From the NCBI GenBank assembly GCA_017963165.1, contig JAGCTZ010000168.1:1-32514 (forward strand): DNA of 32,514 nt. The letters are read 5' to 3'. Numbering within the stretch: the stretch's first letter is position 1; each line of letters opens with the position of its first letter. The translations under genes and the position numbers were made by a program. Positions 23,969 through 32,183 of the stretch are shown here, piece by piece. Below the pieces are notes generated by a model that saw only the letters and a list, made by a program, of their open reading frames with translations, had not been told where the DNA came from and did not search any database. Origin of the DNA: Treponema sp. (GTDB lineage: Bacteria > Spirochaetota > Spirochaetia > Treponematales > Treponemataceae).

Positions 23969-26743
23969 TTTCTTACTAATAAACTTAGGTTCGAACACAT
24001 TCAAAATACCTGGGATGATTGTCATAGCGAGGTAGCTTGATGTGAACATTACGATTGCTACGAGTACACCGATGTAACGGAGTACTACGAACTTACTGAA
24101 GCACAATACGAGGAAGCCAAGTCCTACGGCCAGTGCATTTGTTACAATTCCATGACCACTCTTTCGGAAGGTCTCTCGTGTAACAACTTCGAGGTTGTCT
24201 GTTTTTGCGCGTTCTTCCTTGTAAGTTGAAAGGAAGTGAATTGTGTAATCTATACCAACACCAACTGCAACAGAAGCAATAATGCTTGTTACAAGGTCAA
24301 GGTTAATTCCTGCAAAGCCCATTACCATGTAGTTCAGAAGAATTGCAAGGGCAAGAGGTACGGCACCAACAATTCCAGCCCAGCCTGAACCAAATGCGAT
24401 TGTGATAATGATGAATACAGAAATGAGGGAAATCAAAAGGCTCTGAACCTGGCTTGATACAATCATCTTTGTCATTGTGTATTCCATTTCGCCGGCGCCT
24501 GTTGCTTCGATTGTGTAGCCTTCTGGGAAGTGCTCTTTTGCAAAGTTTTTAGCAGCTGCAATAATGTCACCTGTTTCTTCTGTTGAGTGATTGCGGAGCT
24601 GGCAGGTTACTCTCATTACGCGAGGACTCATATCATCATCTACAAAGCGGTCAAGAGAACCACTAAGCAATGTAAGATATCCATTTACAACACCACTTAA
24701 TTCTTCGCGTGTTGGAACAGGATACTTTGCAGGGTCGTAAGGTATTTCGTAATATGCCATTCCGTTGTAATTGCAGTCTTTTTCAAGGGCAGCAAGCATT
24801 TTTTCTGGAGTTGCATTTTTTGCTCCGGCTTCGATGTAAGCACGATTAAGCATTGCAAGAACTTCTTCTGTTGTCATAGGCTGGGAAAGCTTTTGTGCAT
24901 ATTCAATATTTGGATCAACCCAGTCGGTATCCTCTGTTACAGTTGAGGAATTTTCTGTTGAATCTCCAAAATCTGCAAAGTCGTCGAATTCACCGAAATC
25001 ATCAAAGTCATCGCCGAAGCTATCGAAGTCGTCAAAATCATCGAGTCCGCCAAAGTCATCAGAAGCGACCGTATCAGCGGCGGCAACTGCTTGTGTTGTT
25101 GGAACATGCCAGACCTGATTAATACGTTTGATGAAGGTTGTAAAAGAAACTATCTTTCCAATTCCATCAAAGTTTTCTGCAAGATATTCCTGCATATCGT
25201 CTACTGCTTTTAAGATTTCGGGATTTGTAAGGTCACCTTTTTCCTGACCTTCAATTGTAAAATACAAGCTGTTTGTTCCCGCAAAGTTTTTATCAATAGA
25301 TTTTATATCCTGACGAAGCTCGCAGTTTTCAGGGAAGTAATTTACAATTGCAGTATCAATTTTAAGAATACGAAGTCCTGCGTATGAAAGACCACAGATA
25401 ACCAGTGTAAACAAAATCAATCGAACACGGCTTCCACAGAAAAAATGATAAATATTATACAGTGTATTTCCACTGGCATCTTTTGCAATTTTTCCTCCGG
25501 CAAGTTGTTTTGCACGTTCAAGTCGGCGTTCAACTTTTTCGCTGATGTGCTTCATTTTTTCGCGGCCTGCAGCAACTTTTTTATAATCCTTACAAAGCAA
25601 AACTGCAGGAATAAAAGTTATAGAAAGTATTAACGCAATACCAACACCTATTGCCGTAAAGATTGCAAAGCTATGGAGTGGTTCAATAGGACTTGAAACA
25701 AGCGAAATAAATCCAACGATAGTAGTAATGCCGGCAAGGAGGACCGCCTTCATTACTTCCTTAAGTCCTGCAAAAATTGCATCAACATATTTTTCGCGGG
25801 TAAGTTCGCCGTCTACACCATCCAAGGCAACATAGTAATGTGTAAGAACATGAATACCATAAGCAGATCCAACGGCAATAAGTGCAACAGGTATTACACT
25901 TGAAACCAAAGTAAAGGTTATGCCAAGCAAAGACATAAGTCCCATTGTCCAGGCAGCAGACATAACAACTGTAATAAGTGGTAACAAAGTTCCGTCTACA
26001 GTTTTAAAGCTGAAGAACAAAGAAAGAAGTACAACTACAATTACAAGTGGAATCAAAGCACAAAGGTCGGAAACCATAAATTTACGGGCACTTTCGGCAA
26101 CTACAGGGTCACCATAAATTTTGTATTCGAGCGGCTGATTTTCGCACTCCTCTACTACAACTTGACGAACCTGTTCAAGAATCTTCTGCTGGCGTTCGGC
26201 ATCTGTAATTTTTGATTCAGCTTTTTCCTGCGGTGTCATTGAATGAACAGTAATCTGCATTTGTGTTGCAGTGTTGTCGTCGTTTACAATAACACGGTTG
26301 TACATTTCGCTCCATTCTGCAAGACGACTTTCAAGCTGCGCAATATCTTCTTCGCTGCCAGTGTAAGTTTCCGGAATAAGCTGACTTGCCGAAATTGAAC
26401 CATCGTTTTCGCAGACATAATCAATGTGGGTAAGAGAATCTACACCGTCGATTTGAGGGAGTTCCAGAACACGATCGGTTATTTTGCGAACAACTTCGAT
26501 ATTTTCCGGAGTAAGAACTGTGCCTTTTGTAGATTCAAGGCTTACACCAATAACAATCATACTTCCAAACTGATCTTCTGTTTGAGTAAGACGTGTGTAG
26601 GAAGAATCCTTCTGAGGCAGGAATTGACGAATAGAATTATCAATTCCAAGCCCAGTGATAAAAAATCCAAAGACTCCTGTAAGAATCACGCAAAGCGCAA
26701 TGATAATCCAAGGTCTCTTAAAAAACACTCTTGAAGCTTTCAT
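23966..26743 (-). CDS. RND/MMPL family exporter
   Basis: A 925-residue inner-membrane pump with the two-fold RND plan: membrane segment 1 at about 11-32, a large periplasmic loop, a five-helix bundle at about 225-390, then a second copy with its loop at about 470-740 and final bundle at about 745-915. Sterol-sensing-like repeats are visible (VALIAVGSAYGIHVLTHYYV and ASVAVGVGIDYTIHFLSTY). The second loop contains a long Asp/Phe/Gly stretch at about 561-594, with DDFDDFDSFGDDFDDFGEF inside it. DDFDSF is also the mature N-terminus of the barrel in the same operon. MMPL relatives move lipids or other hydrophobic cargo. It is the first gene of the operon, divergent from an ArsR-like regulator. Confidence 0.92.
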   Translation of the reverse strand: MKASRVFFKRPWIIIALCVILTGVFGFFITGLGIDNSIRQFLPQKDSSYTRLTQTEDQFGSMIVIGVSLESTKGTVLTPENIEVVRKITDRVLELPQIDGVDSLTHIDYVCENDGSISASQLIPETYTGSEEDIAQLESRLAEWSEMYNRVIVNDDNTATQMQITVHSMTPQEKAESKITDAERQQKILEQVRQVVVEECENQPLEYKIYGDPVVAESARKFMVSDLCALIPLVIVVVLLSLFFSFKTVDGTLLPLITVVMSAAWTMGLMSLLGITFTLVSSVIPVALIAVGSAYGIHVLTHYYVALDGVDGELTREKYVDAIFAGLKEVMKAVLLAGITTIVGFISLVSSPIEPLHSFAIFTAIGVGIALILSITFIPAVLLCKDYKKVAAGREKMKHISEKVERRLERAKQLAGGKIAKDASGNTLYNIYHFFCGSRVRLILFTLVICGLSYAGLRILKIDTAIVNYFPENCELRQDIKSIDKNFAGTNSLYFTIEGQEKGDLTNPEILKAVDDMQEYLAENFDGIGKIVSFTTFIKRINQVWHVPTTQAVAAADTVASDDFGGLDDFDDFDSFGDDFDDFGEFDDFADFGDSTENSSTVTEDTDWVDPNIEYAQKLSQPMTTEEVLAMLNRAYIEAGAKNATPEKMLAALEKDCNYNGMAYYEIPYDPAKYPVPTREELSGVVNGYLTLLSGSLDRFVDDDMSPRVMRVTCQLRNHSTEETGDIIAAAKNFAKEHFPEGYTIEATGAGEMEYTMTKMIVSSQVQSLLISLISVFIIITIAFGSGWAGIVGAVPLALAILLNYMVMGFAGINLDLVTSIIASVAVGVGIDYTIHFLSTYKEERAKTDNLEVVTRETFRKSGHGIVTNALAVGLGFLVLCFSKFVVLRYIGVLVAIVMFTSSYLAMTIIPGILNVFEPKFISKK

Positions 26744-26782
26744 TTGAAAAACCCCTTATCAATCTTTGTTTTATTTATCTGT

Positions 26783-26810
26783 TTAAGCGTTTAATTTCTT
26801 AAACCTTTAA
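26783..26810. promoter_or_regulatory. Candidate ArsR operator O1 (12-4-12 inverted repeat)
   Basis: TTAAGCGTTTAA (26783-26794), a four-base spacer and TTAAACCTTTAA (26799-26810): an inverted repeat with two mismatched pairs. It matches the perfect site O2, 83 bp away centre to centre. It lies just downstream of the RND -10 box, the usual place for repression. Confidence 0.68.
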
Positions 26811-26824
26811 ACATTGCATCAGTT

Positions 26825-26853
26825 AAAATAATAATATCGATTGTAAAAGTCAA
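26825..26853 (-). promoter_or_regulatory. Promoter of the RND operon
   Basis: On the minus strand TTGACT (26848-26853) and TATTTT (26825-26830) are 17 bases apart, about 80 bases before the pump start. Operators O1 and O2 flank it on either side. Confidence 0.55.
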
Positions 26854-26865
26854 TAGTTTTTGTGT

Positions 26866-26893
26866 TTAAATGTTTAATTTTTTAAACATTTAA
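26866..26893. promoter_or_regulatory. Candidate ArsR operator O2 (perfect 12-4-12 inverted repeat)
   Basis: TTAAATGTTTAA (26866-26877), four T and the exact reverse complement TTAAACATTTAA (26882-26893). It lies just upstream of the -35 boxes of both divergent promoters. Confidence 0.72.
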
Positions 26894-26898
26894 TTTAT

Positions 26899-26927
26899 TT
26901 GACAAAGAAAAAAAAGTGTTTTATTCT
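26899..26927 (+). promoter_or_regulatory. Promoter of the ArsR-like gene
   Basis: A perfect TTGACA (26899-26904) is followed after 17 bases by TATTCT (26922-26927), just before the ribosome site GAGGTG. The -35 begins five bases after operator O2, suggesting autoregulation. Confidence 0.6.
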
Positions 26928-26949
26928 ATAAAAAGAGGTGATGCAAACC

Positions 26950-27297
26950 ATGATTGATAAAAATGAAATTAAAAAAACGCTAAAAACCTTTAATTCCTGT
27001 GTTCCTTTCTTTATTGCAATGAGCGACGAATACAGACAGCAGCTTATAATGGATATTGTAAGTGCCGGTAATCAGGGAATAAATGTATCTAATCTTTCTG
27101 CAAAATCAAAGCTTTCACGCCCTGCTATTTCGCATCACCTTAAAGTTTTACGCGATGCAGGCCTTATAAAACCGAATAAAGTTGGAACCCAGATATTTTA
27201 TCAGCTTGATTTGAAAGATAATTTTAAAGTTGTTTCTGATTTAATCAAATCCATGGAAATTCTTCTGGATAAAATTGATGAGACAAAAAAAAATTGA
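26950..27297 (+). CDS. ArsR-type winged-helix transcriptional regulator
   Basis: A 115-residue DNA-binding protein. The winged helix-turn-helix is plain: INVSNLSAKSKLSRPAISHHLKVLRDAGLIKPNKVGTQIFY, in which SRPAISHHLKVLRDAGLI is the recognition helix region of ArsR proteins. The ELCVCDL metal site is absent, so it probably senses something other than arsenite-type metals, perhaps the cargo of the divergent pump. The start ATG 26950 is nine bases after GAGGTG; a GTG and an ATG further upstream overlap that site. It most likely controls both itself and the RND operon through the two operators between them. Confidence 0.88.
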   Translation: MIDKNEIKKTLKTFNSCVPFFIAMSDEYRQQLIMDIVSAGNQGINVSNLSAKSKLSRPAISHHLKVLRDAGLIKPNKVGTQIFYQLDLKDNFKVVSDLIKSMEILLDKIDETKKN

Positions 27298-27308
27298 TGC
27301 AAAATAAA

Positions 27309-27335
27309 GATTCCCGGGTCAAGCCCGAGAATGAC
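27309..27335. repeat. 27-bp palindromic repeat (GATTCCCGGGTCAAGCCC type), copy 1
   Basis: GATTCCCGGGTCAAGCCC followed by GAGAATGAC, just after the regulator gene. The second copy, differing at one base, is at 28097-28123 in the same orientation, so the sirtuin gene is flanked by direct copies. I recall this repeat type from many unrelated bacteria. Confidence 0.85.
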
Positions 27336-27340
27336 AATTT

Positions 27341-28078
27341 TCACACTTTAATCTGAGAAAGCACCTGACCAATTGGTTCATGAATAACAAGTGTTGCGTA
27401 ATCGTCTTTAGAAGTTACTGATTTATTAAGCAATACAAGATTTTTACCATGAAAATAATCTACAAAAGAAGCCGCAGGATACACAACCAGCGAGGTACCA
27501 CCAATAATCAAAGTGTCGGCGGCGGCAATTGCATGAACTGCACCGCTTATAACCTCATCATCAAGGCCTTCTTCGTATAAAACAACATCTGGTTTTACAA
27601 GTCCGCCACATTTTGTGCAGCGTGGCAAACCATCCGGAGACTTATCGCTGGCAGCAATAAAGGTTTCATCGTAAAACTCGCCGCATTGCATACAGTAGTT
27701 GCGTAAGGTACTGCCATGGAGCTCGTAAACAACCTTGCTTCCTGCTTTCTGATGAAGCCCGTCTATATTCTGGGTAACAACCGCCTTAAGCTTTCCTGCT
27801 TTTTCAAGTTCTGCAAGCTTGTAGTGAGCTGCATTTGGTTCAAAACCAGTTGGAAGCAGCTTTGCGCGATAAAAGCGGTAAAACTCTTTTGTATCATGAA
27901 AAAAGAATGAGCGGCTTATTATTGTTTCCGGAGGATATTTCCACTGCTGGTTGTAAAGTCCATCCACACTTCTAAAGTCAGGAATACCGGATTCGGTAGA
28001 AACGCCGGCGCCGCCAAAAAAGACGATGTTGCTTGATTCGTCAATTATTTTCTGGAGCTGGGAGATTTTTTCGTTCAT
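27341..28078 (-). CDS. cobB: NAD-dependent protein deacylase, Sir2 family
   Basis: Sirtuin that removes acyl groups from protein lysines using NAD. Motifs: FFGGAGVSTESGIPDFRS near residue 20, TQNIDGLHQKAGS, the catalytic histidine in ELHGST, two zinc pairs CMQC and CTKC, then GGTSLVVYPAASF. Length 245 is typical of the bacterial class. The start has AGGAGG upstream. It lies between two direct copies of a 27-bp palindrome and downstream of the phosphohexomutase on the same strand, with a large hairpin in between. Targets cannot be read from the sequence. Confidence 0.94.
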   Translation of the reverse strand: MNEKISQLQKIIDESSNIVFFGGAGVSTESGIPDFRSVDGLYNQQWKYPPETIISRSFFFHDTKEFYRFYRAKLLPTGFEPNAAHYKLAELEKAGKLKAVVTQNIDGLHQKAGSKVVYELHGSTLRNYCMQCGEFYDETFIAASDKSPDGLPRCTKCGGLVKPDVVLYEEGLDDEVISGAVHAIAAADTLIIGGTSLVVYPAASFVDYFHGKNLVLLNKSVTSKDDYATLVIHEPIGQVLSQIKV

Positions 28079-28096
28079 GTATGCCTCCTGTAAAAA

Positions 28097-28123
28097 GATT
28101 CCCGGGTCAAGCCCGGGAATGAC
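28097..28123. repeat. 27-bp palindromic repeat (GATTCCCGGGTCAAGCCC type), copy 2
   Basis: GATTCCCGGGTCAAGCCC then GGGAATGAC, a nearly perfect palindrome, upstream of the sirtuin gene. Confidence 0.85.
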
Positions 28124-28135
28124 AATGGTGTTTGT

Positions 28136-28198
28136 GGCCCTTCGAGAGCCTTAGGGACCACAAACAATTCATGCGGTCCCTGAGGCTCTCGAAGGGCC
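28136..28198. repeat. Long hairpin from an inverted pair of REP elements
   Basis: GGCCCTTCGAGAGCCTTAGG plus GACC (28136-28159) and its near-perfect reverse complement (28175-28198; one mismatch in 24) flank a 15-base loop. Each arm is a diverged CCCTTCGA...AGGGACC element. In RNA this makes a very stable stem between the phosphohexomutase and the sirtuin, likely to limit read-through or protect the upstream mRNA end. Confidence 0.85.
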
Positions 28199-28212
28199 CT
28201 TTATAAAGACAC

Positions 28213-29739
28213 CTACTTCAAACAAGACCTGTCCAGTCTGTCAAAACCGTCAGTAAGCTGGCGGGCAATTTCTACAAGTTTTGGTAAATCTCCTTTGCGG
28301 CCGCCTTCAATGTTGAGCGGCATAACAGGGTCGTGCAGACTCAGGCGGAGTAACATCCAGCCCTGAACATCATCGCCCTTAAAGGAAAGACGAACACCTT
28401 CATAAGACTTTGGCATTTCGTAACCGGCAGCAGCAGCGCGTTTCTTAAATTCTTCAAGGACACCCTTTCCGTATTCCTTAAAATCATCTCCCGCAATCTT
28501 AAAGCGATACTCACCTTCTTCAACAAGAGGAGGAAGCTTTTCTATAAGACTGTCCAGCTTCTTACCTGTAGCGGCTGCCTGTGCCAGAGCAATCACAAGC
28601 TTTACTGCAAGGAAGGCACCGTCATCAAGGAAGTAATTATCCTTAAGCGCACCGTGACCAGATGTTTCCATAGCAAGCGGAGCCACAGTACCAGCAGCAT
28701 TCAATTCCTTCTGCTTATTAATAACGTTTTTATAGCCGCGCATATAACACAAATGCTTAAGACCAAGAACATCCTGCAAGAAATATGTAAGGCGGTCAGA
28801 AGTAACACTGTCTGTAATAATTGTAGAGCCCGGATATTCAGGAGCAAGAATTGCCGCAATCATAGCAATAATAGAATCGCGGTTAACTTCGCTTCCATCG
28901 CTAAGAACAGCACTCATTCGGTCAACATCTGTATCAAAAATCAAACCAAGATCTGCTTTGTTGTTCAAAACTGCATTACGGATTGCTTCCATCGCCTGCT
29001 TATTTTCAGGATTTGGAATATGATTCGGGAACATTCCATCAGGCTCAAGGAACTGACTTCCTGTTGTATCTGCACCAAGCGGCTGTAAAATTTTATCAAC
29101 AAAGAAGCCGCTGGCGCCGTTTCCGCTGTCTACAACAATATGAAGACCGGCGAGAGGTTTGTCGCCTTTACCAAGCCCCGCAAGAGCAGCAGCAATTTTA
29201 TTCTTAAGGTATTCTGCATAAACGCTAAGTAAATCAAAAACTGGAACAATTTTTGCAGCAGCAGTATTCATTGTATTTGCAACATAATCTTCCGGCAATT
29301 TAGAAGCAATTTCCAGAACTGCTGTAATATCTTCGTGCTCAAGACCGCCATCGGCATCAAAAAACTTAATTCCATTACGATTAAAAGGAAGATGACTTGC
29401 AGTTATCATTGCAGAACCGTCATATTTTGTCTGTTCAAAAACAATAGACATAAACATTGCCGGGGTTGTAGCCATGTTACAGTTTACAACCTTTGCACCA
29501 GTACTCAAAATTCCCGAAATAAGACCTTCGGCAAGTGTAGGACCTGTAACACGAGAATCGCGTCCGACACCAATAACAAGCTCGGTTGCAGGCTTTTTAA
29601 TTTTTCCGCTAAGCCAGCTTACAAAAGCACAACCAATTTTTGCAGCAATATCAGGGGTAAGATTTACGTTCTCCCCTTCTACACCATTTATAGCAACTCC
29701 GCGAACGTCACTTCCGTTCTGCAGCTTCATCAAATCCAT
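28213..29739 (-). CDS. Phosphohexomutase (phosphomannomutase/phosphoglucomutase family)
   Basis: Interconverts hexose 1- and 6-phosphates, feeding cell-envelope sugar synthesis or glycogen turnover. Alpha-D-phosphohexomutase marks: NGSDVRG at the start, the phosphoserine loop TASHLPFNRNGIKFF (TASHLP rather than the common TASHNP), metal-binding FDTDVDRMSAV, the sugar-binding region METSGHGALKDNYFLDDGAF, and the C-terminal phosphate-binding loop LSLHDPVMPLNIEGG. Length 508. The TASHLP form is, as I recall, a recognised subgroup. The start has TTGGAGG upstream. Whether it prefers mannose or glucose cannot be decided from the sequence. Confidence 0.9.
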   Translation of the reverse strand: MDLMKLQNGSDVRGVAINGVEGENVNLTPDIAAKIGCAFVSWLSGKIKKPATELVIGVGRDSRVTGPTLAEGLISGILSTGAKVVNCNMATTPAMFMSIVFEQTKYDGSAMITASHLPFNRNGIKFFDADGGLEHEDITAVLEIASKLPEDYVANTMNTAAAKIVPVFDLLSVYAEYLKNKIAAALAGLGKGDKPLAGLHIVVDSGNGASGFFVDKILQPLGADTTGSQFLEPDGMFPNHIPNPENKQAMEAIRNAVLNNKADLGLIFDTDVDRMSAVLSDGSEVNRDSIIAMIAAILAPEYPGSTIITDSVTSDRLTYFLQDVLGLKHLCYMRGYKNVINKQKELNAAGTVAPLAMETSGHGALKDNYFLDDGAFLAVKLVIALAQAAATGKKLDSLIEKLPPLVEEGEYRFKIAGDDFKEYGKGVLEEFKKRAAAAGYEMPKSYEGVRLSFKGDDVQGWMLLRLSLHDPVMPLNIEGGRKGDLPKLVEIARQLTDGFDRLDRSCLK

Positions 29740-29782
29740 TATAGACCTCCAAATTTATGGAAATTATTATACCACGAAATCG

Positions 29783-29810
29783 TTGTCATTGCGAGATATT
29801 ATGATATAAT
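29783..29810 (+). promoter_or_regulatory. Promoter with extended -10 before the small gene
   Basis: TTGTCA (29783-29788), 16 bases, then TATAAT (29805-29810) preceded by TGA, so TGATATAAT as at prfA. The ATG follows only eight bases later. The -35 box lies in a REP-like GTCATTGCGAG fragment. Confidence 0.6.
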
Positions 29811-29818
29811 TGGGAAAT

Positions 29819-30019
29819 ATGGACGATAAAGAGTACTATTCATTAATGAACCGTTCCTCATCATGGCTTTTGCAGCAGACAGTGAAGAAGCAGAAGAATA
29901 ATTCTACACAAAAAAAAGAGCCTTCCCAGGGCGCAGCAACTTATGCAAGTCTTGAACTGCGCCAGGGAAAGGCCGATGCAGAAATGCTTATCGAAAAGCA
30001 GGCTATTGAGCCGGAATAA
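29819..30019 (+). CDS. Small hydrophilic protein of unknown function
   Basis: A 66-residue protein beginning MDDKEYYSLMNRSSSWLLQQ, with a lysine/asparagine/glutamine-rich centre and ending in ATYASLELRQGKADAEMLIE. No known domain was recognised, and there is no signal peptide or membrane segment. It is supported by a good promoter, by the ATG directly behind it and by codon use like its neighbours. The message would be leaderless or nearly so. Its last 17 bases overlap the end of the convergent lipoprotein gene, and TATAAT to stop is compact. Function unknown. Confidence 0.6.
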   Translation: MDDKEYYSLMNRSSSWLLQQTVKKQKNNSTQKKEPSQGAATYASLELRQGKADAEMLIEKQAIEPE

Positions 30020-32183
30020 TTTCTGTTGTCATATCAAAATTCTGAATAATAAGAAGAACTGACGGATCACAATTTGACTTACCGCTGCTTGAAAGCTTAC
30101 TTGGACAATAACAAGGAGTCTCCAACTGGAATCGGTAATTATGTGCAGTAAGCTCTTCTTCATCAACGTCGTCAGCAATATCATAGCATGGCTTTCTTAT
30201 TGAGCTGAATTTAAAGGTTCCATTTTCAAGGAATGAACCATCCTGAACTTGAATTGTCTTATTATTATTCTTAGAATTATCGCTGAGCGGGTGATAATAT
30301 TCCGAACAACCTTCAAATGAGCTGTCAACTTTATATGGTGCGCCATCGTAGATTTCGGCATTGAAATTCTGTAAATAAGAGAAATTCTGTGAAAGGATTT
30401 CGTTACCCGAAGCTCTGTACGATAAAACAGTTCCGCTTAAGGTTACCTTAACAGTTTCACCGCCTCTAAGCGTATACATATCTCCGTCTGAATCTGCCAG
30501 AGAACTGATAAACTCATAACGGTAAGGCTTAGCACCATTGCCGGAATCCCAGTTCTGTCCTACTCCAAAGACAAAGGTTTTTGTATTTGCCGGGAAAATA
30601 TAGTAATCAATACTTGAAACAGAAAGAGAAATAGCAGGAGCAGTTGCATTGTTTAAATCAAAGTAAAGCAGCAGTGTATTAAAATCCTGTGGAGACTGAA
30701 TAAAATTCAACGGCATTACAAAGGTATATTCACCGTTCATCGCAGAGAAATTACAGTTTATACAATTATTGCCGGCATAAAGTTCATCATCAGAAAGGTC
30801 AGCCCAGTCATCCTCATGCAGCTGATAATAGAATTGAGAGAATCCAAGTCCGTCATCAGCCAAGCCTGGTGTTTTAAGGATAAATACAACTGTATCTCCA
30901 TCGGAAAGAGTTTTCTGCCCAAGCACTTCGGACAAATCTACTACAGAAATGTAGCGGCTAGTTGTGGCTCTCTTATTAAAGCTCAAAGCCTTAATAGTTG
31001 TTCCGGAAACTTCTTCTGTTTCAATTGTGATTGTTCCGGATGCAGCTTCGGTAAATTGAGTAGTCGGGTCTTCGATTTGTGTCTGGCCTTCTTGTTGACC
31101 TTCTTGTTGTCCTTCCTGCGGATCGGTGTCATCAATCACCGTAGGATTATCCTCCTGCTCCTGGATTTTTTCTTCTTCAAATTCTATTGAATAGAAAGAA
31201 ACAATCGGCAACCAGCTTGAAAAACTGATAGTCGTATTATTAACACGCTTTAAAATTTCAGCCGGATAATTGAATATGCAAGACTCTCCCATATATTCAA
31301 AAACAGAACATTCGCCGTCGGAAAAATCAAGCGAAATATCAAGCCTTTCATCTTCACCTTCAGCAGTCTGAGCATTAGTATCTTTGTGAGTTGTAAAGTC
31401 AAAGTCTTTGAAATGAGAATCGGCTTTTAAAACATAACTAAAATCCTTAAGCTCCAGCCATTCAGAACGACTCTGATCTACACAAGTTCTGCTATAACCA
31501 AGACCATATTTATCATCAACTTCGGGCTCTGTAGCTCTGTAATAATATTTTTTCTCTGCGGCACAATAGCCTATATAGAATTCAGAATCGGCAGCATCCT
31601 CCTCATCAAGCCAGGGACTGTTTACAACAATTGTTTTAGATTTTTGTTCCTCGCCATCAAGATAATCAAGCTTAATATCAAAAAAGCTTTGTGCTTCACC
31701 CTCACCTTCTGTCTCTGACAATGTAAAATCAACGTAAGCAGTTTCACCAGCAAGAAGATTAATACCAGCCTGTTCACCAGAATAGGAAATCAGGGAATGA
31801 CCTTCTGGTTCTGAATCAAACATCATTTGAGAAAAAACATCAAGCATAAGTATATAAGTCTGATTTACAGGTAGTTTGTCAAAACTAAACGCAAGAGTCT
31901 TTTCTTTAGATTCCTGATTTTCCTGAAGAATAAGAGTTTCAACTTTTGAACTATGATATCCGTTGCTTCCTTTTAATTGCAGGAAAAAAGTATACTGATA
32001 TTGCTGCTGCTCAGATTCTTCTTCTTCAAAGAAATCATCCGCATTTCGTGACATCATTATATCTGCAACAGGAATTTCAAAACTTACCGCACCTTTTTTG
32101 CCATAGTCGCCAATCCCACATGACATCAAAAAAAATGCCACAAGCAAAACACCCACTCCAAAAAGTTTTCTAACAGATATCAT
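30003..32183 (-). CDS. Large secreted lipoprotein of unknown function
   Basis: A 726-residue protein whose signal peptide (MISVRKLFGVGVLLVAFFLM) ends in lipobox LMSC with Cys22. The mature part is acidic and rich in Asp, Glu, Ser and Tyr. It looks like serial beta-sandwich modules: a first region to about residue 165 (AGINLLAGETAYVDFTLSET), a second with paired cysteines to about 340, a Gln/Glu/Gly linker with EGQQEGQQEGQ near 365, and a C-terminal half resembling carbohydrate-binding-like folds (FVFGVGQNWDSGNGAKPYRY). No enzyme motif was recognised. It is probably displayed on a membrane surface. AGGAGT precedes the ATG. It overlaps the convergent small gene tail to tail. Confidence 0.82.
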   Translation of the reverse strand: MISVRKLFGVGVLLVAFFLMSCGIGDYGKKGAVSFEIPVADIMMSRNADDFFEEEESEQQQYQYTFFLQLKGSNGYHSSKVETLILQENQESKEKTLAFSFDKLPVNQTYILMLDVFSQMMFDSEPEGHSLISYSGEQAGINLLAGETAYVDFTLSETEGEGEAQSFFDIKLDYLDGEEQKSKTIVVNSPWLDEEDAADSEFYIGYCAAEKKYYYRATEPEVDDKYGLGYSRTCVDQSRSEWLELKDFSYVLKADSHFKDFDFTTHKDTNAQTAEGEDERLDISLDFSDGECSVFEYMGESCIFNYPAEILKRVNNTTISFSSWLPIVSFYSIEFEEEKIQEQEDNPTVIDDTDPQEGQQEGQQEGQTQIEDPTTQFTEAASGTITIETEEVSGTTIKALSFNKRATTSRYISVVDLSEVLGQKTLSDGDTVVFILKTPGLADDGLGFSQFYYQLHEDDWADLSDDELYAGNNCINCNFSAMNGEYTFVMPLNFIQSPQDFNTLLLYFDLNNATAPAISLSVSSIDYYIFPANTKTFVFGVGQNWDSGNGAKPYRYEFISSLADSDGDMYTLRGGETVKVTLSGTVLSYRASGNEILSQNFSYLQNFNAEIYDGAPYKVDSSFEGCSEYYHPLSDNSKNNNKTIQVQDGSFLENGTFKFSSIRKPCYDIADDVDEEELTAHNYRFQLETPCYCPSKLSSSGKSNCDPSVLLIIQNFDMTTEIIPAQ

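Noticed and set aside
24960..25065. Asp/Phe stretch in the RND protein as a frameshift or misassembly
   Set aside because: The frame stays open, family domains continue on both sides, and the motif recurs in the operon's barrel protein.
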